From the NCBI GenBank assembly GCA_046153875.1, contig JBJXFE010000041.1, forward strand, positions 88,293-152,292: DNA of 64,000 bases. The letters are read 5' to 3'. Numbering within the stretch: the first letter of the stretch is position 1; each line of letters opens with the position of its first letter. The notes beneath the pieces are model-generated. The model made no database searches and was not told the origin of the DNA. It worked only from the letters and a program-made list of their open reading frames with translations. The position numbers and the translations under genes are program-made. This document shows positions 27,478 to 41,432 of the stretch, piece by piece. The stretch is from JBJXFE01 sp046153875 (GTDB taxonomy: Bacteria > Planctomycetota > Phycisphaerae > Phycisphaerales > UBA1924).

Positions 27478-28893
27478 ATGAACCAGCCGCCGCGCGAACC
27501 CGACTTGTCCGAGACCTCGCCGATGGCGCGTTCGGCGGGCGCCAGCGACACCGCGCCGATGCAGGTGGATCCGGGCATGCTCAAGCCCGTCACCCCGCCC
27601 ATCACCACCCAGGCCGCCGAGGCCCAGGTCCAGGAGCTCGCCAAGGGCGGGAGCAACATCGACACGCTGGTCGGCCGGCTCGTGGTCGATCAGGGCCTGG
27701 CGACGAGCGACGAGGTGCAGCACTGCCTCGAAGCCGCCAAGGCGATGCGCGAGGAGCACAACGACCGCTCGCTCGTGCAGCTTCTGGTGGACCACGAGTA
27801 CGTCACCAAGCGCCAGATCGCCCGGCTCAAGCAGATCATCGAGGCCGAGCGGTCGGGCCAGAAGATCCCGGGGTACAAGATCATCGGCAAGCTCGGCGCC
27901 GGCGCCATGGCGACGGTCTTCAAGGCCCGCCAGCTCAGCCTCGACCGCATGGTCGCCATCAAGGTCCTCCCGCGCAAGTTCACCACCAACGCGCAGTTCA
28001 TCGAGCGGTTCTACGCCGAGGGGCGGGCCGCGGCCCAGCTCAACCACCCCAACATCGTCCAGGCCTACGACGTCGGCAAGGCCGGCGAGTACCACTACTT
28101 CGTGATGGAGTACGTCGAGGGCCGCACGGTCTACGACGACATCACCAAGCACAAGCGGTTCGACGAGCGCGAGGCGATCGACATCGTCACGCAGATCGCC
28201 GAGGCCCTCCAGCACGCCCACGAGCGCGGGCTCATCCACCGCGACGTGAAGCCCAAGAACATCATGATCAACCGCGAGGGCGTGGCGAAGCTGGCCGACA
28301 TGGGCCTGGCCCGCGCGATCTCGGACAAGGAGGCCGCGGAGGCCGAGGCCGGCAAGGCCTTCGGCACGCCCTACTACATCAGCCCGGAGCAGATCCGCGG
28401 CGAGGTCAACGTCGGCCCGCCCGCGGACGTCTACTCGCTCGGCGCGACCCTCTACCACATGGTCACCGGCAACGTCCCGTTCGACGGCAAGAACCCGTCG
28501 GCCGTGATGCACAAGCACCTCAAGGCCGACCTGGTCCCGCCGGACCACGTCAACCCGAAGCTCTCCGCGGGGATTTCCGAGGTCATCGAGATGATGATGG
28601 CCAAGGACCCCCGCAAGCGCTACCCGAACTGCAAGGACCTTCTGGTGGACCTTCGGGCCGTGCGCAAGGGGGAGCCCCCGCCGATCGCCCACAAGGAGTT
28701 TGTCCCGGGCGCCCACCTGGCCAGCCTCGTGGCCGCGGAGGCCAGCGCGCCGGCCGACCTGGCCGTGGACTCCAGCCTGAGCGTGTCGGATCGCCCGCTG
28801 GTGCGCGAGCCGCTGGTGATCGCGTTGATCGTGGTGGCGGCCGTCAGCATCGCGTTTAACGCGATCCTGATCGCGTTCGTTCAGGGCGGCTGA
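27478..28893 (+). CDS. membrane-anchored Ser/Thr protein kinase
   Basis: The 471-residue protein has an N-terminal region of about 130 residues with an Ala/Pro-rich start and a helical segment (TLVGRLVVDQGLATSDEVQHCLEAAKA...). A Hanks-type kinase domain follows (about 133-400): glycine loop GKLGAGAMATVFKAR, VAIKVL (ATP Lys), catalytic HRDVKPKN, DMG in place of DFG (KLADMGLARA), and GTPYYISPEQ in the activation segment. A membrane segment closes the protein (PLVIALIVVAAVSIAFNAILIAFV) with almost nothing after it, so the kinase is held in the cytoplasm by a tail anchor. Substrates are unknown. The N-terminal part resembles the helical domain often paired with kinases and type II secretion ATPases in this phylum (inference). 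Confidence 0.88.
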   Translation: MNQPPREPDLSETSPMARSAGASDTAPMQVDPGMLKPVTPPITTQAAEAQVQELAKGGSNIDTLVGRLVVDQGLATSDEVQHCLEAAKAMREEHNDRSLVQLLVDHEYVTKRQIARLKQIIEAERSGQKIPGYKIIGKLGAGAMATVFKARQLSLDRMVAIKVLPRKFTTNAQFIERFYAEGRAAAQLNHPNIVQAYDVGKAGEYHYFVMEYVEGRTVYDDITKHKRFDEREAIDIVTQIAEALQHAHERGLIHRDVKPKNIMINREGVAKLADMGLARAISDKEAAEAEAGKAFGTPYYISPEQIRGEVNVGPPADVYSLGATLYHMVTGNVPFDGKNPSAVMHKHLKADLVPPDHVNPKLSAGISEVIEMMMAKDPRKRYPNCKDLLVDLRAVRKGEPPPIAHKEFVPGAHLASLVAAEASAPADLAVDSSLSVSDRPLVREPLVIALIVVAAVSIAFNAILIAFVQGG

Positions 28894-28896
28894 GCC

Positions 28897-28925
28897 TTGC
28901 TTGTGGGGCCGATTGCCCGTACTGT
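28897..28925 (+). promoter_or_regulatory. sigma-70-type promoter upstream of infC
   Basis: TTGCTT (28897-28902) and TACTGT (28920-28925) are 17 bp apart. Transcription would start near 28932 and give an infC leader of about 255 nt. Confidence 0.4.
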
Positions 28926-29135
28926 TGTCGGGGGTTGGAAGGGCCCAACCGGGGTCGGGCCCGTCGTCGGAATCGCATGAGCGTGCCGCAGAAGCCCACG
29001 AATCCGCCGTTCTTGTCCCCGCGATCGCGGGCGCCCTCGGGCGTCGCCGCCCGATGACCGCGTCCCGCGACACGATCGTCCGACACAAAGCCGTGCCCGC
29101 GCCGTGCGGGGCGGAGTCCGGAGTGTGCTGAGCCC

Positions 29136-29156
29136 GCCGGGCGCTGTCCGCCCGGC
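29136..29156 (+). promoter_or_regulatory. hairpin in the infC leader
   Basis: GCCGGGCG and CGCCCGGC form an 8-bp stem around CTGTC, ending 19 nt before the infC Shine-Dalgarno sequence. It may shape translation of infC, which autoregulates in many bacteria. The rest of the leader (28932-29135) shows no recognised RNA family. Confidence 0.4.
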
Positions 29157-29188
29157 CCGAGCCCGAAGGTCTTCCAAGGAGAGCGCGT

Positions 29189-29959
29189 ATCAACGGCAGA
29201 CGGTTTGATCGAGGCGGCCCGCCGGTCCAGCGGACCCGCGTGAATCACCTGATCCGGATCACACCCGTGCGGGTGGTGGGCCCGGAGAACGAGCAGATCG
29301 GCGTCGTCGAGACGTCCGAGGCGCTCAAGATGGCCTTCGAGAAGGGCATGGACCTGGTCGAGATCTCGCCGGACGCGCGCCCGCCCGTCTGCAAGATCAT
29401 GGACTACGGCAAGTACAAGTACGAGCTCTCCAAGCAGCAGAAGAGCAAGTCCGGGTCGAAGGCGACGGAGATGAAGCAGGTCCGCCTGGGGCGGTCCGTC
29501 AAAATCGACCCGCACGACGTGCAGATCCGCATCGACCAGTCGCGCAAGTTCCTCATCGCCGGGCACAAGGTGCAGTTCGTCCAGCGTTTCCGCGGGCGCG
29601 AGATCACCCACCGCGAGCTGGGCCTCGACCACCTGCGCGAGTGCGTCAACAAGCTCGCGGACATCTCGAAGGTTGAGCAGACGCCCCGGTGGTTCGGCAA
29701 GGAGGCGAGCATCATCCTCGCGCCGGACAAGGTGAAGATCGAGGCGATCAAGCGCAAGGCGGACAAGGAGAAGGCCGGCTCGGCCAAGCCCGAAGCGGGC
29801 GCCGCGAAACCCGAGGGCGCCCCGCCGAAGCCCGGAGCAACCGGCGCTGAACCCGCCGCGCCCAAGCCCCGCGTCACCCGTCCGAAGACCGCCGCGCCCA
29901 CCGAAGCCGCCGCGCCCGCGGTACAGGCCCCGGCCGCCGCTCCCGCCCCGGCGCACTAG
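29189..29959 (+). CDS. infC: translation initiation factor IF-3, probable AUC start
   Basis: IF-3 binds the 30S subunit, checks start-codon pairing and keeps subunits apart. The two-domain protein is clear: N-domain RITPVRVVGPENEQIGVVETSEALKMAF, signature RPPVCKIMDYGKYKYELSKQQK, then C-domain KQVRLGRSVKIDPHDVQIRIDQSRKFL. The first ATG/GTG in frame is GTG at 29240, but it has no RBS and would drop the usual INGRRF-like N-terminus. An AAGGAG at 29176-29181 sits 7 nt before ATC (29189-29191), in frame, giving a 256-residue protein. AUU, AUA and AUC starts for infC are known in other bacteria, so ATC is preferred here. A Lys/Ala/Pro-rich tail of about 65 residues is extra. Confidence 0.9.
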   Translation: MNGRRFDRGGPPVQRTRVNHLIRITPVRVVGPENEQIGVVETSEALKMAFEKGMDLVEISPDARPPVCKIMDYGKYKYELSKQQKSKSGSKATEMKQVRLGRSVKIDPHDVQIRIDQSRKFLIAGHKVQFVQRFRGREITHRELGLDHLRECVNKLADISKVEQTPRWFGKEASIILAPDKVKIEAIKRKADKEKAGSAKPEAGAAKPEGAPPKPGATGAEPAAPKPRVTRPKTAAPTEAAAPAVQAPAAAPAPAH

Positions 29960-30124
29960 CGCCGGCCCGCCTCACTGATCCCGCACGCGGCGCCCCCGAG
30001 CGCACAGCCCGCACAGCTTGCCGCCGCACGTCCTCTCCGGCGTGGGCGGGCGGCTTCGCGTTTCGCACATCCGCCGAGTCGGTCGGGCCCTTCATCACGC
30101 CCGGCCGCGGGGGAGGGCCGCGCC

Positions 30125-31171
30125 ATGCGTCGGACGATCCGCAATGTTCTCGGTCGCAACGGTCGGGCGAATGCGGGCGAGCCGGTGCCGCTCTTCGACG
30201 CGCTGGAGCAGCGCTCTCTTCTCTCCGCGACCTTCTCCAGCGGCCTGCTCATCCTCGAGGGCGACGCGGGCGACAACACCATGGCCATCCAGGCCGGCGT
30301 CAACCCCGGCGAGGTCACGGTCATGGGCGTCCCCGGCGTGGCCGACGGCACCGGGTACACCGGCGTCACCGGCATCATCGCCCGCGGGTGGAACGGCAAC
30401 GACTCCATCACCGTCGTCGGCGGCGTCGTGAACCCGTCCGGCGGGCTCATCGGCGTCTGGCTCAACGGCGGCAACGGCGACGACACCCTCGTCGGCGGTG
30501 ACGGCAACGACCTCATCGCCGGGTGGTTCGGCAACGACGCGCTCTCCGGCGGCGCGGGCGACGACGCCCTCCTGGGTCAGATCGGCAACGACGCCGTCCA
30601 CGGCGAGGACGGCAACGACATCGTCAGCGGCGGCTACGGCTGGGACGACATGTCCGGCGGCAACGGCAACGACGCCCTCCACGGCGGGTGGGGCAACGAC
30701 CAGATGGACGGCGGCGCCAGCACCGATGTCCTCTGGGGCCACGGCGGCGACGACCTGATGTTCGGCGGTGACGGCAACGACATCGTCCTGGGCCACTGGG
30801 GCAACGACACCATCTCCGGCGGCAACGGGCACGACCTCGTCCACGGCGGGTGGGGCAACGACATCGTCAACGGCGACGCGGGCAACGACGCCGTCGTCGG
30901 CCTGTGGGATAACGACATCTGCAGCGGCGGCACCGGCGACGACGCGGTGGACGGCGGCGAGGGCAACGACGACCTGCGCGGCGACGACGGCAACGACGCC
31001 ATCGCCGGCTGGGGCGGCGACGATGTCATCTCCGGCGGCGCCGGCAACGACCTCATCATGGGCGGCGGCGGGAACAACACCGTCAGCGGCGGCTCGGGCA
31101 TCAACATCACCAACGGCATCCTCGACCCCGAGTATTGGGAGACGTGGCTGGAGCTGCACGGGATCGGTTGA
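30125..31171 (+). CDS. RTX-type calcium-binding repeat protein with LEPR-xLL-like N-terminus
   Basis: The 348-residue protein has a basic N-terminus followed by FDALEQRSLLSATF (residues 24-37), close to the LEPR-xLL motif found at the start of many planctomycete surface or exported proteins. Residues 105-330 hold more than 20 nonapeptide repeats of the GGxGxDxhx type (GGNGDDTLVGGDGNDLIAG), which fold as a parallel beta-roll in calcium. No catalytic domain is present. A secreted or cell-surface structural protein is the best guess. The RBS GGGGGAGGG precedes the ATG. Confidence 0.85.
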   Translation: MRRTIRNVLGRNGRANAGEPVPLFDALEQRSLLSATFSSGLLILEGDAGDNTMAIQAGVNPGEVTVMGVPGVADGTGYTGVTGIIARGWNGNDSITVVGGVVNPSGGLIGVWLNGGNGDDTLVGGDGNDLIAGWFGNDALSGGAGDDALLGQIGNDAVHGEDGNDIVSGGYGWDDMSGGNGNDALHGGWGNDQMDGGASTDVLWGHGGDDLMFGGDGNDIVLGHWGNDTISGGNGHDLVHGGWGNDIVNGDAGNDAVVGLWDNDICSGGTGDDAVDGGEGNDDLRGDDGNDAIAGWGGDDVISGGAGNDLIMGGGGNNTVSGGSGINITNGILDPEYWETWLELHGIG

Positions 31172-31213
31172 GCCGAGCCGCGGGGTCGGGCGTGAACAGC
31201 ACGGAACTTCATG

Positions 31214-31241
31214 CCTCACGGGCGCGCCCGCGCCCGTGAGG
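31214..31241. terminator. hairpin between convergent genes
   Basis: CCTCACGGGCG (31214-31224) and CGCCCGTGAGG (31231-31241) form an 11-bp stem around a 6-nt loop, between the convergent RTX and MacB-type genes. The downstream T-tract is weak, so a bidirectional terminator is probable but not certain. Confidence 0.55.
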
Positions 31242-31293
31242 TGTCATTTCAAGGGCGTCCGGTTCCGTGCCGCCCCCCATCGGTGAGGCGCGA

Positions 31294-32631
31294 TCAATCG
31301 TGGCGCAGGGCGACGATCGGGTCCTGCCCGGCCGCCTTGCGCGCGGGATAGAGCCCGAAGATCAGCCCCGTCGCCGCGGCCACTCCGAACGCCAGCACGA
31401 TCGACCACAGCGTGATCTCGGTCGGCAACTGCGAGTCCGCCGAGAAGAAACGTCCGACGAACGGCGCGCGGGGCAGCAGGGGAACGGCCCACTCCAGCGT
31501 CCAACTGAACGTCAGGCCCAGCCCGACGCCCGCGAACCCGCCCAGAGCCGTCAGCACGCCCGTCTCGACGAGGAACTGCCAGATGATGTGCCGGCGCGTC
31601 GCGCCCAGCGCCCGCCGGATGCCGATCTCGCGCGTCCGCTCGGTCACCGTCGCGAGCATGATGTTCATGATGCCGATCCCGCCGACGAGCAGCGAGATGC
31701 CCGCGATCGCCCCGAGCACCAGGTTCCACGTCATCGCGCTCCGACGCGCCTGGGCGAGCAGCTCGTAGGGCACGATCATGGTCCAGTCGCGCGGCGCATT
31801 CTGCCGGCGGGCGTCCATGATCCGCTCCAGCCGCGACGCGTCCATCAGCACCCGATCGCGCGTCGGCAGGCTCAGGTACACCTCGGAGATCTGCACGTCC
31901 TCGGCCGTGAACGACCCGGCCACCCGCCGGAAGACCGCGTCGCTGAACACCGCCCGCGCGGTCGCGATCGGGATGTGGACGTCCTTGTTCAGGTCGCGCC
32001 CCACCAGGGCCGCCCCGGCGCCCCCCGAGAGCCCCACCGGCTCGAGCAGGCCCACCACCGTGAACGCCTTGTCGTCGATGCGGAACGTCTGCCCGAGCGG
32101 GTTGTCCCACGGGAACAGCTCGCGGGCGACCTGCTGCCCGATCACCGCCACCAGCGCCCGCTGCTCGACGTCCTCCTGCGTCAGGTACCGTCCGCCGGAA
32201 CGCACACGCAGATTGGCCACGAGCGCCAGGGCCGGCGTCGTCCCGTACGCCTGGCTGATCTGCCGGCGGTTCTCGCGCAGGAGCTGCGACCCCACCGCCT
32301 TGAGCGGCACGATCGCCTCGGCGTCGGGGAAGTTCTCCTCGATCACCGCCAGGTCGTCGCGCGTCACGCCGAACTTCGTCAGGATCGAGCGCCCCTGCCC
32401 GCCCTGCTGCTGCGTGCTCTCGGGCGGTTTCTGGGAGCGCAGGATGATGTTCCGCGCCCCGAGCTGCTCGATCTGCCGCAGCGCCTCGCGTTTGGACCCC
32501 TCGCCCAGGCTCACCATCGTGATGACCGCCGCCACGCCGAGGATGATCCCCAGCGCCGTCAGGAACGAGCGCAGCAGATGCAGCCGAAGGTTCGTCAGGC
32601 CGAGCTTGATGGTTTCGAGAAGGAACGTCAT
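31294..32631 (-). CDS. MacB-type ABC transporter permease
   Basis: The 445-residue protein has an N-terminal membrane segment (LRSFLTALGIILGVAAVITMVSLGEGSK), a large periplasmic MacB_PCD domain (about 45-290) and a C-terminal FtsX-type three-helix part (LVLGAIAGISLLVGGIGIMNIMLATVTERTREIGIRRALGATRRHIIWQFLVE...). The family works with an ATPase of LolD/MacB type in lipoprotein or peptide transfer across the periplasm. No ATPase or adaptor gene is adjacent in the window, so the complex partners lie elsewhere. The ATG at 32631 has no strong RBS but fits the family start. Confidence 0.9.
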   Translation of the reverse strand: MTFLLETIKLGLTNLRLHLLRSFLTALGIILGVAAVITMVSLGEGSKREALRQIEQLGARNIILRSQKPPESTQQQGGQGRSILTKFGVTRDDLAVIEENFPDAEAIVPLKAVGSQLLRENRRQISQAYGTTPALALVANLRVRSGGRYLTQEDVEQRALVAVIGQQVARELFPWDNPLGQTFRIDDKAFTVVGLLEPVGLSGGAGAALVGRDLNKDVHIPIATARAVFSDAVFRRVAGSFTAEDVQISEVYLSLPTRDRVLMDASRLERIMDARRQNAPRDWTMIVPYELLAQARRSAMTWNLVLGAIAGISLLVGGIGIMNIMLATVTERTREIGIRRALGATRRHIIWQFLVETGVLTALGGFAGVGLGLTFSWTLEWAVPLLPRAPFVGRFFSADSQLPTEITLWSIVLAFGVAAATGLIFGLYPARKAAGQDPIVALRHD

Positions 32632-32747
32632 GGAGTCGTCGTGCGCGCTCGCCTCCGGGCCGCCGCCGTTCCCGTGCCGCGCTCACACGATCGACGGGAA
32701 CTGCCGATACTGTTCCGCTCGAATGGTATTCGGGAGGTCCGCCCGCC

Positions 32748-33059
32748 GTGGCCCGATCCGTCTCGCCAACCCCGCCCGCCGTGGACGTGCGCACCGAGGA
32801 GGAAACTCCGCGCGGCTGGGCCTACGGCATCACGGTCTCACGCCCCGGCGGCGCCGACAGCGAGCACGCCGTGACACTCTCGTGGGCGGACCACGAGCAC
32901 TGGTGCGGCGGGGCGCTCCCGCCGTCAAAGGTTGTCGAATCTGTGATGCGATTCCTGCTGGAGCGTGAGGGGGAGAGGGCGATCCCCGCGCGGTTCGACG
33001 CGGCCACCGCCCGCCGGTGGTTCCCCGACCTGGACCGTGAAATCGGTCACCCGCAGTGA
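32748..33059 (+). CDS. small conserved-looking protein of unknown function
   Basis: The 103-residue product has no recognised domain. It is acidic/mixed with one central SWADHEHWCGGALPPSKVVESVMRFLLE stretch: clustered His, Asp and Cys that could bind a metal. The gene lies between genes on the opposite strand. Third-position GC is high, which supports coding. The start ATG has GGAGG-like sequence about 16 bases before it; the exact start is not certain. Confidence 0.55.
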   Translation: MARSVSPTPPAVDVRTEEETPRGWAYGITVSRPGGADSEHAVTLSWADHEHWCGGALPPSKVVESVMRFLLEREGERAIPARFDAATARRWFPDLDREIGHPQ

Positions 33060-33078
33060 GGGCCGCCGGTGCGGGGCC

Positions 33079-33651
33079 TCATGGCAGCGTCGGCGCGCCC
33101 GGCCACAGCCACGCGAACGTCCCCGCCGTCAGCAGCGCGTAGATCACGCCGTCGATGAGCCGCCCCGGGAGTTGCGCCCACGGCTGCCCGTGCCAGATGC
33201 ACAGTGGCAGCGAGTACCCGCCGTACGCCAGGAACGCGGCCGTCCCCACGATGCGGAATACCCGCAGGTAGTCCGCCGCCGGGCCCAGCCCCGCGTGCGA
33301 CGCGATGTACGCGACGAAGACGCCGACCAGCATCAGGTGGAGCATCCACGCACCGAGCATCTTGCCGATGTCGGGCGCCGAGCCCCGGACGATGAGTTGC
33401 GCCCACGGGCCGGTCTTCTGCCGCTCGATGAAGACCGGGTCCTTCTCCTTGCCGTGGCACCACGGGACGAAGTACACGCCCGGCGCGAAGGTCGCGCTCT
33501 TGAGCATGCCCAGAATGGCGTCCTCCTTGTCCCCGGGGTCCTTGTAGTCGTGCTTGTGCAGGGGCGTGAACATCCAAATGATCGAGCTGGCCACGAACAC
33601 GAGCACGGCGCTGAGCAGGATCGGCAACCACAGCTCCACGAGAGAGACCAT
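33079..33651 (-). CDS. four-helix membrane protein of unknown function
   Basis: The 190-residue protein has an N-terminal helix (LWLPILLSAVLVFVASSIIWMF), a soluble loop of about 70 residues with conserved-looking FTPLHKHDYKDPGDKEDAI and VPWCHGKEKDP, and three more helices (LGAWMLHLMLVGVFVAYIAS, IVGTAAFLAYGGYSLPLCIW, LIDGVIYALLTAGTFAWLW). I do not recognise a named family. The ATG at 33651 has GGAG at the right distance. It is the last gene of the uvrB-uvrA run. Confidence 0.65.
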   Translation of the reverse strand: MVSLVELWLPILLSAVLVFVASSIIWMFTPLHKHDYKDPGDKEDAILGMLKSATFAPGVYFVPWCHGKEKDPVFIERQKTGPWAQLIVRGSAPDIGKMLGAWMLHLMLVGVFVAYIASHAGLGPAADYLRVFRIVGTAAFLAYGGYSLPLCIWHGQPWAQLPGRLIDGVIYALLTAGTFAWLWPGAPTLP

Positions 33652-33855
33652 CGCGACGCTCCTTTTCACGCCCCGCGGCCGCACCCACGCGAGAGCGGCG
33701 GTTCGACGGGCACGTCGGCTTCGATCACGGAGCCGATCGGCCTGTCACGGTGGATAGCAGAACAGCCCCCGGCGGGCGTGTCAAATCGGCGTCATCGTGC
33801 GGACGTGACCCGCGGAGGGTGTACCCCACGATGCGACCGCTCGAAGTTGTGCCGC

Positions 33856-37080
<3,225 letters not shown>

Positions 37081-37221
37081 TCCCTCGCCTTCGCCCGGCC
37101 CACTGGGGGGGATGCCTCCCATCGTCTCCTCCATGAGCCACGCCCGGCATGAGCCACTCCCGGATCGTAGGGGCGGCTCGCCGCTCCCCCCCGGCCCGGC
37201 TCGCGGAAGGCTGTCCGTCCG

Positions 37222-38259
37222 TCACTCGTCCGCGGGGAGCTCCGCGAGCATCGCGAGCATCTGCCGCGCACGGACCGGGAACGTGCCGACCTCGAGCAGC
37301 CGCCGCCGGCACCGGTCCACGTGCTCCTGGAACTCGCCGATCCGCCCGAGCAGTTCGAGCAGGTGCCCGCCCGGATCGTCCGGGTTCAGCGCGATCACGG
37401 GGTCGAACCCGAACAGCTCGCGCAGCTCGTCCGGGCACTCCCCGACCGTCAGGCACCCCGACCCGATCGACTCGAAGTACCGCAACGTGACGGTCCGCAC
37501 GCCGCCGGCTTCGTCCGGGTGCGTCGTCGCCTTCGGAAAGCAGAGCATGACCGCCGTGTCGGCCAGGCCGCGGTACAGCCCGTCCGTCCCGTCGAAGATC
37601 GGCGTGCGCACGCCGTTCAACGCGAACTTGTGCGTCCGCCGCGCCGACGCGAGCGGCTCACGGATGCGCCGGTGCAGCGCCTCGTGCTTGCGCCCGAGCT
37701 CCAGCACGTGGATGCCCCGCGCGACCAGCGGCGTCCCCGGCCGGTACAGGCCCGGGTCGCAGGCCTCGGGCAGCCACAGCGCTCGCAGCCCCGGGACCGC
37801 CGATGCGAGGTGGCGCGCCGAGTCGCGCGCCGAGATGAACGCCGTATCGATCCGGTGCGTCCGGAAGAACGCCTCCCACCGCGGGAACATCGGCCCCCAG
37901 CAGTCATACACCCACGGCACGATCCGCCGCCAGTAGGCGTCGGGAAACACGGTCGCGTGACTCGCCCACGTCACCACCGCGATCGTCCGGCCGCGAGGCC
38001 GCTTCAGCAGCGGGCGCACCAGGCCCACCCGCCCCAGCGCCCGCCCGATCTGCCGCGCGAACCCCGATCGCCGCCGCCGGGCTCGTGCCACCCCGAGGGC
38101 CGCCAGCGCGTCCTGCAGGCCCTTCGTGGTAAGGTTCATCGTGTGCGGGGGCGAGTCGTCCCAGAGGATCACCAGGTCGCGCGGCACCGGGAGCGGGGCG
38201 CGCTGATCGCCCGAGGGCAGCTCCGTCATCGCCACGCCGGGGCGCTCTCCGCGCGTCAT
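37222..38259 (-). CDS. glycosyltransferase-like protein (GT-B, family 1 C-terminal part)
   Basis: The protein of about 345 residues resembles the spore-protein-YkvP/CgeB or GT1-type group. It has an N-terminal domain with DLVILWDDSPPHTMNLTTKGLQDAL, a middle stretch FISARDSARHLASAVPGLRALWLPEACDP, and the C-terminal nucleotide-sugar segment RYFESIGSGCLTVGECPDELRELFGFD. No signal peptide. Donor and acceptor are unknown. It lies between uvrB's small partner gene and uvrA on the same strand. ATG 38259 or 38229 may be used. Confidence 0.65.
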   Translation of the reverse strand: MTRGERPGVAMTELPSGDQRAPLPVPRDLVILWDDSPPHTMNLTTKGLQDALAALGVARARRRRSGFARQIGRALGRVGLVRPLLKRPRGRTIAVVTWASHATVFPDAYWRRIVPWVYDCWGPMFPRWEAFFRTHRIDTAFISARDSARHLASAVPGLRALWLPEACDPGLYRPGTPLVARGIHVLELGRKHEALHRRIREPLASARRTHKFALNGVRTPIFDGTDGLYRGLADTAVMLCFPKATTHPDEAGGVRTVTLRYFESIGSGCLTVGECPDELRELFGFDPVIALNPDDPGGHLLELLGRIGEFQEHVDRCRRRLLEVGTFPVRARQMLAMLAELPADE

Positions 38260-38332
38260 GCATCGAACTCCGTTCCAGCCGGGACGGGCCCATCGTAGGG
38301 TGAAGACCCCGCGCCCGCGCCCGCGCGCCGGC

Positions 38333-38559
38333 TCAGGGCTGGCTCGTGGGCGCACCCGCCGGCGCCTGCTGCTGCCGCTGCGCCGCCTGGTACCGCCCCC
38401 ACAGCAGCGTGCCGACCAGCACCAGCCCGATCGCCACACCGAGCAGGTACGTCCCGATCCGCTCGCGCCAGACGGGGCGATCGCCGAACGCCGGTTCGAC
38501 GCCCGCCGGGACAGGCCTCCGCCCCGGTGGTATGGGCCTCCGGCCCGTGTCCTGATCGC

Positions 38560-38563
<4 letters not shown>
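38333..38563 (-). CDS. small single-pass membrane protein coupled to uvrB
   Basis: The 76-residue product has a Pro/Arg-rich N-terminus (RRPIPPGRRPVPAG), one membrane helix (IGTYLLGVAIGLVLVGTLLWGRY) and a Gln/Ala/Pro tail. Its ATG overlaps the uvrB TGA (ATGA, 38560-38563), so its translation is probably coupled to uvrB. I do not recognise a family. Confidence 0.65.
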
Positions 38564-40818
<2,255 letters not shown>

Positions 40819-40850
40819 GCCCGATCGTAGGGAGAGGCCGCGCCGAGCGT

Positions 40851-41366
40851 TCACCTTGCATTGTCGAGGGACGCCACCATGTGGACTTCGTCGTGCGCCC
40901 GTCCGTCGAGGACGAGCGCCCCCGGCTCCAGCCCCCAGCGCGCGAACCCCATCCGCTCGTAGAGCCGGATCGCCCCCAGCGACCGCACGCTCACGGAGAG
41001 CCCGACGCTCGTGACGCCCGCCCACGATCGAGCGTGGTCGAAGACCCCTCGCATGATCCGTGCCCCGAGCCCGGATCCGCGCGCCGCGGGCGTGACATAG
41101 ACGCCCCAGATGTGCGCCCGGTGCGCCATCTTCACGTGATCGCTGCGGATGATCCCCGCCGCGCCCCCGAGACGGCCCTCCACCCACCCGCCGATGATCG
41201 CGTACCGCCCACCGGGATCGCCGAGCCGCGCCGCCACGCCGGGCGCGTCGAGCGCGGCGTCATCTCCCGGGCTGGCCGCGAAGGCCCAGGGCGCGTCGTC
41301 GAGCATCTCGCGGCGCAGGGCGACGTACGCCGCGGCGTCGGCGGGCGTGAGCGGTCGGACTGCCAT
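40851..41366 (-). CDS. GNAT-family N-acetyltransferase
   Basis: The 171-residue protein shows the GNAT fold: beta-4/acetyl-CoA region IWGVYVTPAARGSGLGARIM (A motif RGSGLG), SVGLSVSVRSLGAIRLYERMGFARWGLEPGAL. Acceptor unknown; small-molecule, peptide N-terminal or protein acetylation are all possible. Its 3' end is 32 bp from the uvrB start on the same strand, so it may be co-transcribed with the repair genes. The start ATG sits inside a strong inverted repeat shared with the divergent oxidase gene. Confidence 0.85.
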   Translation of the reverse strand: MAVRPLTPADAAAYVALRREMLDDAPWAFAASPGDDAALDAPGVAARLGDPGGRYAIIGGWVEGRLGGAAGIIRSDHVKMAHRAHIWGVYVTPAARGSGLGARIMRGVFDHARSWAGVTSVGLSVSVRSLGAIRLYERMGFARWGLEPGALVLDGRAHDEVHMVASLDNAR

Positions 41367-41384
41367 GGTAGATTCTTACCATGG
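41363..41384. promoter_or_regulatory. inverted repeat between divergent GNAT and oxidase genes
   Basis: CCATGGTA (41363-41370) and TACCATGG (41377-41384) are perfect 8-bp arms around GATTCT. It contains the GNAT start codon and a -10-like TAGATT on the plus strand. A transcription-factor site or a translation-blocking hairpin is possible. Confidence 0.45.
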
Positions 41385-41432
41385 CTTCCCCGGCGGGCGT
41401 CGGCCGCGTTGCTCCTCCTAGTGTTCCCGTTC

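Noticed and set aside
28977..29057. 26-codon frame (MSVPQKPTNPPF...) in the infC leader, possible leader peptide
   Set aside because: No RBS and no regulatory codon pattern; kept only as part of the leader.
30470..31120. CRISPR-like array
   Set aside because: The 27-bp periodicity is the codon pattern of RTX nonapeptide repeats within one open frame, without unique spacers.
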